A stretch of 44,711 nt of DNA, taken from positions 92,054 through 136,764 of the forward strand of contig JACRBM010000032.1 in assembly GCA_016219275.1 (NCBI GenBank), in the 5' to 3' direction. Shown one piece after another: positions 32,546 through 40,696 of the stretch. Made by a program: the position numbers and the translations under genes. Each line of letters starts with the position of its first letter. The stretch's first letter is position 1. Below the pieces are notes generated by a model. It searched no databases, was not told where the DNA came from, and saw only the letters and a list, made by a program, of their open reading frames with translations. The DNA is from Chloroflexota bacterium. Lineage in GTDB: Bacteria; Chloroflexota; Anaerolineae; UBA4142.

Positions 32546-33364
32546 TTACATTCCCAACACGCGCTTTGATTTCGCAATCGCTTCTTGGGCAACCGCACCC
32601 GGCTCGCGCGCCCAATACTCGGGGCGAAAGATTTCGACCGAGGCGACGCCGTCGAAGCCGATGCCGCGTACCGCGTTGATGATGTTGGCGAGCGGAATCA
32701 CGCCATCACCGGGGAACAGGCGATTCGCATCGGTGATTTGGTCTTTGGGCATGGATTCGACATCGTTGATGTGAAACACGGCGAGCTTGCGTGCGTCAAT
32801 CGCCTTGATCGAATCGAGCGTCGAGTCCCCGGCGAAAAAGTGACATGTGTCAATCACCATTCCAACGTTCGGCAGATTCACCAGCTTGACAATGTCCCAC
32901 GCCTGATCGGCGCGTTGCACCGAGCACCAGGGAAAACCCAGGAATTCGAACGCGAGGTTCACGCCGAAAGGTGTGACGGCTTCGCTCATCGCGCGCAAAG
33001 CGGTGGCGGTTTCGTCGCGTGTCGCTTGCCAGGTCATGCCGGCTGGCGCGGGACCCGGCACCGCGATGATCCAGGGACAATCGAGATGCTGGCACCACTC
33101 GCCGATCTGCTTGGTGCGCGCGAGCACCTCCGTGCGTCCGGCGGCATCGCGAAAGTTGATCTTTTCGATCGAGTTGACCGCGTGCGTTTTGAGTTTCGCC
33201 GCGTCGATCATTTGACGCGCGTCCGCGAGCGTGTGCGTTCTTAGAAACGCATCCATCTTCGTCGCGGTGATTTCGAGCACGTCAAACCCGGCTTCGCCGG
33301 CAATCCGAATATCGGTTTCCAAATTGCTCGTCATCGTCGTCGCGCCGTTGAATCCCAATTTCAT
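32546..33364 (-). CDS. Sugar phosphate isomerase/epimerase-like TIM barrel (IolE-like)
   Basis: A 272-residue AP-endonuclease-2/xylose-isomerase-like barrel. Metal-ligand segments are visible: NLAFEFLGF (Glu), GMVIDTCHFFAG (Asp, His), FHINDVE and VASVEIFRPEYW (Glu). This group includes inosose dehydratases (IolE), hydroxypyruvate isomerases and ketose 3-epimerases. Context with IolN- and IolO-like genes and a shared operator suggests a step in inositol or keto-polyol catabolism, but the exact reaction cannot be read. ATG 33364 follows GGAGG; promoter and LacI-type operator lie just upstream (33386-33436). Confidence 0.78.
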   Translation of the reverse strand: MKLGFNGATTMTSNLETDIRIAGEAGFDVLEITATKMDAFLRTHTLADARQMIDAAKLKTHAVNSIEKINFRDAAGRTEVLARTKQIGEWCQHLDCPWIIAVPGPAPAGMTWQATRDETATALRAMSEAVTPFGVNLAFEFLGFPWCSVQRADQAWDIVKLVNLPNVGMVIDTCHFFAGDSTLDSIKAIDARKLAVFHINDVESMPKDQITDANRLFPGDGVIPLANIINAVRGIGFDGVASVEIFRPEYWAREPGAVAQEAIAKSKRVLGM

Positions 33365-33385
33365 GTTTGCCTCCAGGTGGCTAAT

Positions 33386-33405
33386 TTATGCACACGTTTG
33401 CATAA
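33386..33405. promoter_or_regulatory. LacI-type operator 2
   Basis: TTATGCACACGTTTGCATAA, one mismatch from a perfect palindrome and one base different from operator 1. It starts 3 nt downstream of the -10 box and ends 21 nt before the start codon at 33364. Confidence 0.8.
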
Positions 33406-33408
33406 ACC

Positions 33409-33436
33409 ATTATAGAAAAACGCGCCGGTACGTCAA
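33409..33436 (-). promoter_or_regulatory. Promoter of the IolE-like gene
   Basis: TTGACG (33431-33436), 16-nt spacer and consensus TATAAT (33409-33414) on the minus strand, with operator 2 right after it. Confidence 0.78.
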
Positions 33437-33464
33437 ATCGGCGCGTTACTGAGTCGAGATGATT

Positions 33465-33524
33465 ACGCAATACGCAATACGGAATATATGTTGCATATTG
33501 CGTATCACGTTTTGCGTAGTGCGC
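33465..33524. repeat. Heptamer repeat, ACGCAAT/ATTGCGT family
   Basis: ACGCAAT twice, ACGGAAT, then ATTGCGT, ATCACGT, TTTGCGT and AGTGCGC in 7-bp steps on the other side of a short centre. The halves are complementary, so a long imperfect hairpin forms. It abuts the stop codon of the ABC ATPase gene at 33525. Confidence 0.82.
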
Positions 33525-34604
33525 CTACTCTTCCGCAATCAAGTGGCTTTTGGAGGGGGGAAAATGCAAGCGCACGCGGTCGCCCGCCGCATAACGATTG
33601 TCGGTACCGGCTTGGACGCGCAAAGCCAATTTCTCGCCGATCTCGACCCGGTAGTCAATGATGTTGCCGAGGTACGTTACGAGTTGGATGACGCCGGGCA
33701 CCACATTCTCGGTGACGGTGTTGTCCACGAACATGATGTCGTACGGGCGAATGTGCAGTATCAGCGATTGTCCTTCGAACACCACGTTCGCCGAGGGCAC
33801 GGCAAACGTCGTGCCAGCCGCTGAAACCTGGGTCATCTCGCCGTGCACGGTTTGAACTTTTGCAGGCAGGAAATCGGACAAGCCGATAAAGTCCGCGACA
33901 AAACGCGAACGCGGACGCTCGTAGATTTCCTCCGGCGATCCCAATTGTGCGAGTCTGCCCTTGTTGATGATCGCGATGAGGTCGGACATCACGAGCGCTT
34001 CTTCTTGCGCGTGCGTGACATAGATCGCAGTGATGCCCAGCCGCTTTTGCAGATCGCGAATTTCGAAACGCATTTCCTCGCGCAGTTTCGCGTCGAGGTT
34101 CGAGAGCGGCTCGTCGAACAACAACACTTTTGGCTCGACGACGAGCGCGCGCGCGAGCGCGACACGTTGTTGCTGACCGCCAGAGAGTTGATTCGGCGCG
34201 CGATTCTCCAAGCCGGTCAATTGGGTCAACTTCATCACTTCGTCGCTGCGCCGTTTGATTTCGGTCGCCGCCAGTTTCTTGATTTTCAATCCATACGCGA
34301 TATTTTCAAACACGTTGAGGTGAGGAAAGATCGCGTAACTTTGAAAGACCATCGCCATGTCGCGTTTGTTCGGTGGCACATCTTCGAGCCGCGCGCCGTC
34401 GAGCACGATGTGTCCGCTCGTCGGAAATTCAAAGCCCGCGATGAGGCGCAAGGTCGTCGTCTTGCCGCAACCCGATGGACCCAGCAAGGTAACGAATTGT
34501 CCCTTTTCAATGTTGAGCGATACGTCGTCAACGGCAGCGACTTGTCCGTCCTGCTTGGTGCGCGCCGGAAATCTTTTGGTGAGATGGTCGAGGGTGAGAT
34601 ACAT
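33525..34604 (-). CDS. ABC importer ATP-binding protein (FbpC/PotA-like, with TOBE)
   Basis: A 359-residue ATPase. Walker A GPSGCGKTT (about 43-51), Q-loop FQSYAIFPH, signature LSGGQQQR, Walker B VLLFDEP, D-loop SNLDAK and switch THAQEEA are intact. The C-terminal about 110 residues form a TOBE regulatory domain. It powers the permease encoded upstream at 34682-37030. Sequence type is that of the iron/polyamine/sugar-phosphate importer group. Expressed after the binding protein and permease in one run. Confidence 0.92.
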   Translation of the reverse strand: MYLTLDHLTKRFPARTKQDGQVAAVDDVSLNIEKGQFVTLLGPSGCGKTTTLRLIAGFEFPTSGHIVLDGARLEDVPPNKRDMAMVFQSYAIFPHLNVFENIAYGLKIKKLAATEIKRRSDEVMKLTQLTGLENRAPNQLSGGQQQRVALARALVVEPKVLLFDEPLSNLDAKLREEMRFEIRDLQKRLGITAIYVTHAQEEALVMSDLIAIINKGRLAQLGSPEEIYERPRSRFVADFIGLSDFLPAKVQTVHGEMTQVSAAGTTFAVPSANVVFEGQSLILHIRPYDIMFVDNTVTENVVPGVIQLVTYLGNIIDYRVEIGEKLALRVQAGTDNRYAAGDRVRLHFPPSKSHLIAEE

Positions 34605-34618
34605 TCATGTACTCCAAA

Positions 34619-34669
34619 GGATGAGGGATGAAAGATGAAGGATGAAAAAATTTTCATCCTTCATCTTTC
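34619..34669. repeat. Heptamer palindrome, GGATGAA family (copy 2)
   Basis: GGATGAG, GGATGAA, AGATGAA, GGATGAA, then AAAA/TTTT and TTCATCC, TTCATCT. From 34630 to 34669 it is a 19-bp perfect inverted repeat with a 2-nt centre. It lies between the permease and ATPase genes of one operon, so it is not a simple terminator. Confidence 0.85.
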
Positions 34670-34681
34670 TGATTTCTGCCT

Positions 34682-37030
34682 TTACCCCGCGCCCAGCGTC
34701 GTTTCCACGCCGGTCGAGCGGAACGCATGTCCCGCCCACGCGTACATCAAACCAATCGCGCCCAGCACGATGAAAATCAGAATCATCGAGTACGCTGCGG
34801 CAAGCGATGTGCCGCCCTGCTCCACCTCGCTCATAATCAGCGCGGTGAGGATGGGCCATTTCGCGGACGAAAGAAAAATGATCGCGGAAAGCGAAGTCAT
34901 GTGCCGCGCGAAACTAAAGATCAACCCGGCAACGAACGCCGGCAGAATCAATGGCAAGGTCACTTGGCGGAACGTCAACTGTGCGTCCGCGCCGAGCGAG
35001 GTGGACGCTTCTTCAATCGCGGGATCAATTTGCTGCAGCGACGCGATGCCCGCGCGCACCGATGCCGGCAAACTCCGCACGGCGTACGCGGCGAGAATGA
35101 TGTACGGCGTGCCGACGAGCGCGAGCGTTTCGCCGTAAAACGTCAGCGCACTGCACACGACGAGCGATAGCAACATGCCGAACACGCGTGCGCGACTCGA
35201 CCAGGCGCTGAGGATGAAACCCGTAATCACCGCGTACGTGAATCCCAGGATCGCGTACGGGAGTTGAAAAAAGAGATTGATCCACGCGGCGAGACTCGCC
35301 GTGATCTTTGGTATATAGTCTCCGCCTATCGTCCTGCCCCACGGGACCAACGGCTGGGTCAGGTCGGCAATGTACAGACGCGAGATCAAGTAGGTCGCCA
35401 TCACGACCAAAATGAAAAACGACGCGCGCCGCGCGCGGGGCGCGAAAACCAAACTCGCCACGCCGACCACGCCGAGCATCGCCGCGAGCAAGAGCGTCCA
35501 TGTTCGCTCGTCAATCATCGGCAAATTGGCAAACGGCGCGATGAAAGGATTGTTCAACAGCGGCGCGCGGCTCTTTACGTTCAGCGCGAGAAAATTCACG
35601 CCGACGCCGGCAAGCGTGCCGATCAAAAGCAGTCCCGCGCGCGACCAATAGTTGCGCGTGCTCGTGCCGACGAGATAGTACGCCAGCGCGACAAAAATTA
35701 TCGCGACGACGAGGAGCGGCGCTTGAATGAACGCGACGATGTAACCGATACCCAGGATCGTCCCCGGCACCGCGCCGCCGAGATTCGACGCGAAATCCAC
35801 CGCCTCTTTGCCGCTGAACGTTTTGCGGACGACGAGGTACGCGATGATCATGCCCGCGAGTCCGGCAATCGGCGTCGCGAGCGCGGACAGGAAGGTCGTA
35901 TCGAGAATCGCCTTCAAGCCGCGATTCAGCGCGTTGGCATAGTGCGTCAAGTCGAGCGAGTAGTTGATGCCCCACAATTTCGTAATCGAGCCGAGAAAGA
36001 TCGCGCCGTAGAGCGCGACGACGAGCGCGAGCACGAGGAACGTTAGCGTGATGAACGTCCAACGCGTGAGCGGTTCTTTCACGAATCCCGCGCCGCCGCC
36101 GGTCGGCTTGCCGGTGACCGCGATGTACGATTTGCGCGAGACCCAGTATCGTTGCAAGAGGAACACGGTCAACGTTGGCAAGAGCAAAATCAGCGACAAC
36201 GCCGCGCCCTTTTGCTGATTGAACTCGCCGTTGACCGCGATCCAGATTTGCGTCGAGAGCACGGTCGTGTTGCCGCCGATGAAAATCGGATTACCCAGGT
36301 CGGCGAGCGCCTCGACGAACATGAGGAGGAACGAACCGGCGATGCCCGGCGTCAAGAGCGGAAGCGTGATCGTGCGAAAGATGTGCCATTTGCTCGCGCC
36401 GAGCGCGAGCGCGGCTTCTTCCATCGAAGGATCAATCCGTTCGAGCAAACTACGCAGGATGAGATACGCGACCGGGAAGAAGGTGATGATCTGGACGAAA
36501 ATGAGACCGTCCAATCCGTAAATATCGTTCACGCCCGGCTTGAACTGAATTTGCAACAGGTCTTTGGTGATGAGACCCGAACGTCCAAAGAGCAGGATTG
36601 CCGCGAGCGCGATCGCGAACGGCGGCGAGATCGTGGGGACGAGTGTGAGCGCGTGCACCGCGCGTTTGAACGGAACGTTGCAACGCGCCATCGTGTACGC
36701 GAACAAAAAACCGACCAGGGTGCTCCCCGTCGCCGCGCCCAGCCCCATCCACAACGTATCGAAAAAAATCTGCCAGTACAACGTGGTGTATTTGGGGTCG
36801 AGATAGTTTTGAAAATATTCCAGACTGAACGCGCCGGCGGTCGGTTCGCCCGCCGGAACGAAAAATCCTTGGTAGATCACGCGCGCGAGGGGCCACACAA
36901 TGAACGTGAGCATGAACGCGCCGGTGACGAGCAAGCCGATCAGCAGAACCGGATCGCGCGCGATGAGTTGGAATTCGCGATACCGGCGCACGAGCGAGTC
37001 GAGCGGGGTGGAGTGAGTGGCAACTGTCAT
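34682..37030 (-). CDS. ABC importer permease, fused two-unit (FbpB/AfuB-like)
   Basis: A 782-residue inner-membrane protein with about twelve helices. It is a tandem fusion of two BPD_transp_1 units. Each carries an EAA loop for the ATPase: EEAALALGASKWHIFRTITLPLLTPGI (first half, about 243-269) and EEASTSLGADAQLTFRQVTLPLILPAF (second half, about 677-703). Fused permeases of this size are typical of the Fbp/Afu transporter group, labelled 'iron(III)' by default. Partner binding protein lies upstream (37082) and ATPase downstream (33525). ATG 37030 follows a weak GGAT. Confidence 0.9.
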   Translation of the reverse strand: MTVATHSTPLDSLVRRYREFQLIARDPVLLIGLLVTGAFMLTFIVWPLARVIYQGFFVPAGEPTAGAFSLEYFQNYLDPKYTTLYWQIFFDTLWMGLGAATGSTLVGFLFAYTMARCNVPFKRAVHALTLVPTISPPFAIALAAILLFGRSGLITKDLLQIQFKPGVNDIYGLDGLIFVQIITFFPVAYLILRSLLERIDPSMEEAALALGASKWHIFRTITLPLLTPGIAGSFLLMFVEALADLGNPIFIGGNTTVLSTQIWIAVNGEFNQQKGAALSLILLLPTLTVFLLQRYWVSRKSYIAVTGKPTGGGAGFVKEPLTRWTFITLTFLVLALVVALYGAIFLGSITKLWGINYSLDLTHYANALNRGLKAILDTTFLSALATPIAGLAGMIIAYLVVRKTFSGKEAVDFASNLGGAVPGTILGIGYIVAFIQAPLLVVAIIFVALAYYLVGTSTRNYWSRAGLLLIGTLAGVGVNFLALNVKSRAPLLNNPFIAPFANLPMIDERTWTLLLAAMLGVVGVASLVFAPRARRASFFILVVMATYLISRLYIADLTQPLVPWGRTIGGDYIPKITASLAAWINLFFQLPYAILGFTYAVITGFILSAWSSRARVFGMLLSLVVCSALTFYGETLALVGTPYIILAAYAVRSLPASVRAGIASLQQIDPAIEEASTSLGADAQLTFRQVTLPLILPAFVAGLIFSFARHMTSLSAIIFLSSAKWPILTALIMSEVEQGGTSLAAAYSMILIFIVLGAIGLMYAWAGHAFRSTGVETTLGAG

Positions 37031-37046
37031 AGTTGATCCGATGTAG

Positions 37047-37074
37047 GTAGGGGCGAGGCATGCCTCGCCCCTAC
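37047..37074. repeat. 28-bp perfect palindrome, GTAGGGGCG family (copy 2)
   Basis: GTAGGGGCGAGGCA and its exact complement. Same family as 24406-24433. It lies between the binding-protein and permease genes; such a hairpin can protect or attenuate the mRNA, giving more binding protein than permease. Confidence 0.8.
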
Positions 37075-37081
37075 GCGTGTC

Positions 37082-38164
37082 TTACTTGGCGAGCGATGCC
37101 GCGGCGATTTCGTTCGAGAATTTGTCTACGAACGCTTTCTTGTTGTCGCCGCAATAGTCAAAGTTATAGTTGATCAGTTTGACTTGCAGGAGTTCGGGTT
37201 TGGGCGGAATCGCGCCTTTTGCGGTCAACCCTTGGTACGCCTTGTACACTTTGCCGAGTTCTTGCGTCTTGGGTTCAAGCGCCCAATCGAACCACGCCTT
37301 GGCGAGGTCGGGATGCTTGCCACCCTTGATGAGACCCATCGCGCCGATCTCGTAACCGGTGCCTTCGGCGGGGAACGTCAGCGCAAGCGGCAAACCGGTC
37401 TCAACGCCGGCAACGATGTCGTGCGAGAACACAACGCCCACCGCGGCTTCACCCTTGCCGGTGTTTTGCACGGGCGCGGCGCCGCTCTTGGTCCACAGCA
37501 AAACGTTCGCGGCGAATTTCTTCATGTACTCCCAGCCAGCCGTCTCGCCCTTGACTTGGAGAATGGTGCACATGAACGTGTACGATGTGCCTGAGGACGC
37601 CGGGTGCGCGATGACGATCTGTCCTTTCAACTCTGGCTTGATCAAATCGTCGAAGGCAGTGGGCGGTTTGATCGCGGTTTGCTTGGTGTTCGTCGCAAAA
37701 CCCAGGGAGCCGACGTAAATGCCGACCCAGGCATCGTCCGCGTCGCGCATCAATTTTTGGTCAATGATGTTTGCCGAGTTGGGCGATTTGTACGATTCGA
37801 GCAGTCCTTCTTTTTTCGCGGCGATGAACGAATCCGCCGGACCGCCCCACCAGATGTCGAACTGCGGATTGGCTTTCTCGTTGCGAATGCGCGTTAGCGC
37901 TTCGCCAGACGACAAGCGGACAAAGTTGACGGTGACGCCGGAATACTTGGTTTCGAACTCTTTCTTCATCCCATCGCACCACTCTTGCTGGGGCGTACAG
38001 AGCACGTTCAACTCGCCCTTGAGCGCGGCGGGCTTGGGTGCTTCGGTTGCCTTCGGCGCGGCGGTTGGCGGCGCGGGGGTTGGCGCGGGCGGCGGCGTAG
38101 CGCACGCCACGGCAAACGCCAGCAACGCAACGAGCGCGATTACGAACACGATTTTCGAACGCAT
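37082..38164 (-). CDS. ABC importer substrate-binding lipoprotein (Fbp/Afu family)
   Basis: A 360-residue lipoprotein; the signal ends FAVACA with lipid-Cys21, then a Pro/Ala/Thr linker (22-47). The mature part has family-1 binding-protein features: LNVLCTPQQEWCDGMKKEFE, FDIWWGGPADSFIAAKKEGLLESY and GIYVGSLGFATNT. No adjacent Tyr-Tyr pair typical of iron-binding FbpA is seen. VVFSHDIV places His248-Asp249, and Glu272 follows 23 residues after the Asp. From memory AfuA, a hexose-phosphate binder, uses His205, Asp206 and Glu229, the same spacing. I infer a phosphorylated sugar or polyol ligand. ATG 38164 follows GGAGGAG. Promoter with LacI-type operator upstream. Confidence 0.85.
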   Translation of the reverse strand: MRSKIVFVIALVALLAFAVACATPPPAPTPAPPTAAPKATEAPKPAALKGELNVLCTPQQEWCDGMKKEFETKYSGVTVNFVRLSSGEALTRIRNEKANPQFDIWWGGPADSFIAAKKEGLLESYKSPNSANIIDQKLMRDADDAWVGIYVGSLGFATNTKQTAIKPPTAFDDLIKPELKGQIVIAHPASSGTSYTFMCTILQVKGETAGWEYMKKFAANVLLWTKSGAAPVQNTGKGEAAVGVVFSHDIVAGVETGLPLALTFPAEGTGYEIGAMGLIKGGKHPDLAKAWFDWALEPKTQELGKVYKAYQGLTAKGAIPPKPELLQVKLINYNFDYCGDNKKAFVDKFSNEIAAASLAK

Positions 38165-38260
38165 CTTCTCCTCCTTGAGAGACATTAGTTAGAATCTTGT
38201 CACACGGTATCCTGGAACTTTTTCGAACTTGCATCACCCCTTTCGTAAATCCTGACGCCT

Positions 38261-38290
38261 ATTGTATCACGAAAGCGTCCAAGCGTGCAA
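38261..38290 (-). promoter_or_regulatory. Promoter of the ABC importer operon
   Basis: TTGCAC (38285-38290), 18-nt spacer and TACAAT (38261-38266) on the minus strand, about 97 nt before the gene. The -35 box lies inside operator 3. Confidence 0.6.
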
Positions 38291-38302
38291 ACGTGTGCAA
38301 TC
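38283..38302. promoter_or_regulatory. LacI-type operator 3
   Basis: Core TGCAAACGTGTGCA (38286-38299), two half-sites around a central CG. It combines the half-sites of operators 1 and 2 (TGCACACG and TGCAAACG). It covers the -35 of the importer promoter. Confidence 0.7.
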
Positions 38303-38332
38303 CGTAGGCGACTTGCGCGGGCAATGGTGGGT

Positions 38333-38347
38333 AGACTTGCCAAGTCT
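38333..38347. repeat. Small hairpin downstream of the M28 peptidase gene
   Basis: AGACTT-GCC-AAGTCT, followed on the plus strand by a related GGACTTGC word. No T-tract supports a terminator. Confidence 0.35.
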
Positions 38348-38390
38348 TTAGGACTTGCTGAGCTGCTTGATCCGTGAACATGACTAGAAA

Positions 38391-40616
38391 TTAACGCGCG
38401 CGCACATAACTTGCCAGGTTCTTCCAGAGTTGCAGATTCTTGGGATCGCCCACCGCGTTGAGCACTCCTACATCACCCAGCGCAATCACTTGTCCGCGCG
38501 CATAATCCTTGATCGCCATGACCGCGCCATTGTTCGAATAGGCGAATGCTGTGCCATCCGTCATCGTAAACGGAACACTGTTGTTCCCCACCAAGGTCAG
38601 CGCGGATAGACCCGCCCACAAGGGACTGGCGCCTTCCAAACGCGCTTGCTTGTCCGGAATCGGCGCGCCGGCAAATGTGATGCCAAAACGTTCCGCCAAC
38701 GCGTTCGTGTCGCTCCAGTCCTCGTTTGCCTCGTACAACGTGGTGGGAGATTTGAATCGGCGCGCGGTGTTCGTCAATAAAAGCAAGCCGCCGTCCGCGA
38801 CGTATTTTTCCAACACGGCAATTTCCGCCGGCGACCACGCTTCGTCGTACGGCTCGTTCGTTTCCGGATAATCCAACACCGGCAGAACGATTACGAACTG
38901 GGTGTTTTTGAGATCGTCCGCTGTAACCGGGCGTCCGTACGGAACCATGTCCACGTCTATGCCTTGCAGCGCCAATGCCATGCCAAATTCGGTGAACGTG
39001 GCAGGCGACAAATGAACCTGCTCGGTGTGGCTGGCGACGAACAGCGCGCGCTGGGTGGGCGGCGGCGTGACGCGCAAGTTAGGCGCGTTGCCCGCTTCAA
39101 GCACGGTCGTCAACGCGACGCGCGCCATTTGCTCGAACACATCGGCGACCTCGCGCGCCAGCTCTACCGTGTCGTACGGATCATGAAAATGCACCAGGTA
39201 GTGGACGGTCCATTGTTGCATGCCGGTTGCCTCGTTGAGGTAAATGAGATTCGCGTTCGGCACATTGAAACCACCGAATCCGCCATTGTCGGACCCCGCG
39301 CTGTAAATGCTCGCGGGTTTGGTTTTAATGCCTTGCTTCGCGACCGCTTGCGTCAGGTACTCGGGTAGCGGCAGGCGATCATTGCCGAAGCGCCCATACG
39401 ACCAGGTTTCCAATTCCAGGTTTGCCGCCACGTCATCGAGCGGGCGCGAGAGCGCGTCTATTTGCAACATCGCGACTGTCCGGTCGAGCAAGTCTTGATG
39501 CGTGGACACAAAGTGATGCGAACCGTACAGACTCAATTCCTCGCTGCCGAACCAAACCAGATACAGATCAATCGGCGGCTGGGTGCGCGCGGCATTGAGC
39601 ACGCGCGCGATCTCGAGCAGAATCGCCGAGCCGCTACCATCGTCCAACGCGCCGGGACAATTGGGGCTGTCAATGTGTGCACCCAGGATGATCGCGCGCG
39701 AGGAATCTGCGCCGGGAATGTGCGCGACCACATTGCCGGAGGGCGCTGGCGATAAAACGTCCGCATCCCACACCAGACGCGCGGACTCGATCCGCGCGAG
39801 GTCGTCCCAGGTTTTGATGCCGGCGGGCGCAAGGTCTTCCAGCCGGACGTAGAGCGCGGGCGGGGCGGGCTTGGTTTCGACCGAGTTCAACGCGTTGACA
39901 TCGCCGATGAACGCGCCGTGACTTTCGGTGAGACGATTGGAATACTGGGTCACGAGCACGATGGCTGCCGGTTGTTTGCTCACCAACAACGTCGCGACGC
40001 GTAGCGCATCTTGCGCGCGCAGAATCGAACGATCGAGCGCCGCATAATCCACGAACACGATTTTGTTTTGCGCGTCCGCCGTGTTTAGCGCGCGGACATC
40101 TGCCTCCGTGCGCACGAGCGCGATGGTCTTGTCTACCGTTACGGGGTTGCGCTCGCGATCGTTCAGTTTGCCGTCGGAATCGAAACGGAGCGCCTGCGGA
40201 ATATTATCGCGATCTCCACGCATTCCGCTCGCGGGCACTTCGGTCGTTCGACCGTTGATTTTCAGATAGAGCCGGCTTTCCCATAGTTCGGTCGCCATGA
40301 ACACGCGAAAATTTTCGCGTTCGATCTTCGCGCCCAGGTTTTTGAGATACGTCATCTCGCCCAGTTTTTTCGCGACGTAATCCTGCGCTTCGCGTTCCCC
40401 TTCCGTGCCGGAATTGCGCCAACCGGAGTAGGGTTGGATCGCGGTGAGATCGTTCAGAAAACCAAACATGCTTTCGCGTGAAATCAGCGAGTACGGATCA
40501 ACCGGCGGCGGGGTCGCGGTGGGGGACGGAGTTTGCGCCGACGATGGCGCAACCGAGAAACAGCACCAAACAAAAAACACAAACGTGATCGAGCATCGCA
40601 AGAGTCTGTTCTGCAT
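38391..40616 (-). CDS. Secreted M28-family metallopeptidase
   Basis: A 741-residue exported enzyme; the signal ends near APSSAQ, followed by a Thr/Pro linker. A PA-like insert lies around 110-285. The M28 di-zinc site is complete: ILGAHIDSPNCPGALDDGSGS (His314, Asp325), WFGSEELSLYGSHHFV (Glu359-Glu360), QIDALS (Asp387) and a late His in HYLVHFHDPYDT. It should be an aminopeptidase acting outside the membrane. The last about 200 residues (VDMVPYGRPVTADDLKNTQFVIVLPVLDY, LLLLTNTARR) resemble a DUF4350/GATase-like domain and are unusual for M28. No obvious partner gene. Confidence 0.88.
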   Translation of the reverse strand: MQNRLLRCSITFVFFVWCCFSVAPSSAQTPSPTATPPPVDPYSLISRESMFGFLNDLTAIQPYSGWRNSGTEGEREAQDYVAKKLGEMTYLKNLGAKIERENFRVFMATELWESRLYLKINGRTTEVPASGMRGDRDNIPQALRFDSDGKLNDRERNPVTVDKTIALVRTEADVRALNTADAQNKIVFVDYAALDRSILRAQDALRVATLLVSKQPAAIVLVTQYSNRLTESHGAFIGDVNALNSVETKPAPPALYVRLEDLAPAGIKTWDDLARIESARLVWDADVLSPAPSGNVVAHIPGADSSRAIILGAHIDSPNCPGALDDGSGSAILLEIARVLNAARTQPPIDLYLVWFGSEELSLYGSHHFVSTHQDLLDRTVAMLQIDALSRPLDDVAANLELETWSYGRFGNDRLPLPEYLTQAVAKQGIKTKPASIYSAGSDNGGFGGFNVPNANLIYLNEATGMQQWTVHYLVHFHDPYDTVELAREVADVFEQMARVALTTVLEAGNAPNLRVTPPPTQRALFVASHTEQVHLSPATFTEFGMALALQGIDVDMVPYGRPVTADDLKNTQFVIVLPVLDYPETNEPYDEAWSPAEIAVLEKYVADGGLLLLTNTARRFKSPTTLYEANEDWSDTNALAERFGITFAGAPIPDKQARLEGASPLWAGLSALTLVGNNSVPFTMTDGTAFAYSNNGAVMAIKDYARGQVIALGDVGVLNAVGDPKNLQLWKNLASYVRAR

Positions 40617-40696
40617 AAGTGTTTTTCCTCAAGTGAATTTATTTTGCAAGCCAATGCAAGCGACGCGACATCCTTGCATTCACATTACAGCAACGA

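Noticed and set aside
36152-37036. 294-codon plus-strand frame opposite the ABC permease
   Set aside because: Charged, low-complexity translation (E/R/D/Q-rich) antisense to a clear twelve-helix permease.
33525-38164. Standard label 'iron(III) ABC transporter' for the importer
   Set aside because: Fused permease and ATPase type fit that group, but there is no Tyr-Tyr iron site visible in the binding protein, and operators link it to polyol genes. Kept as Fbp/Afu-type with unproved ligand.
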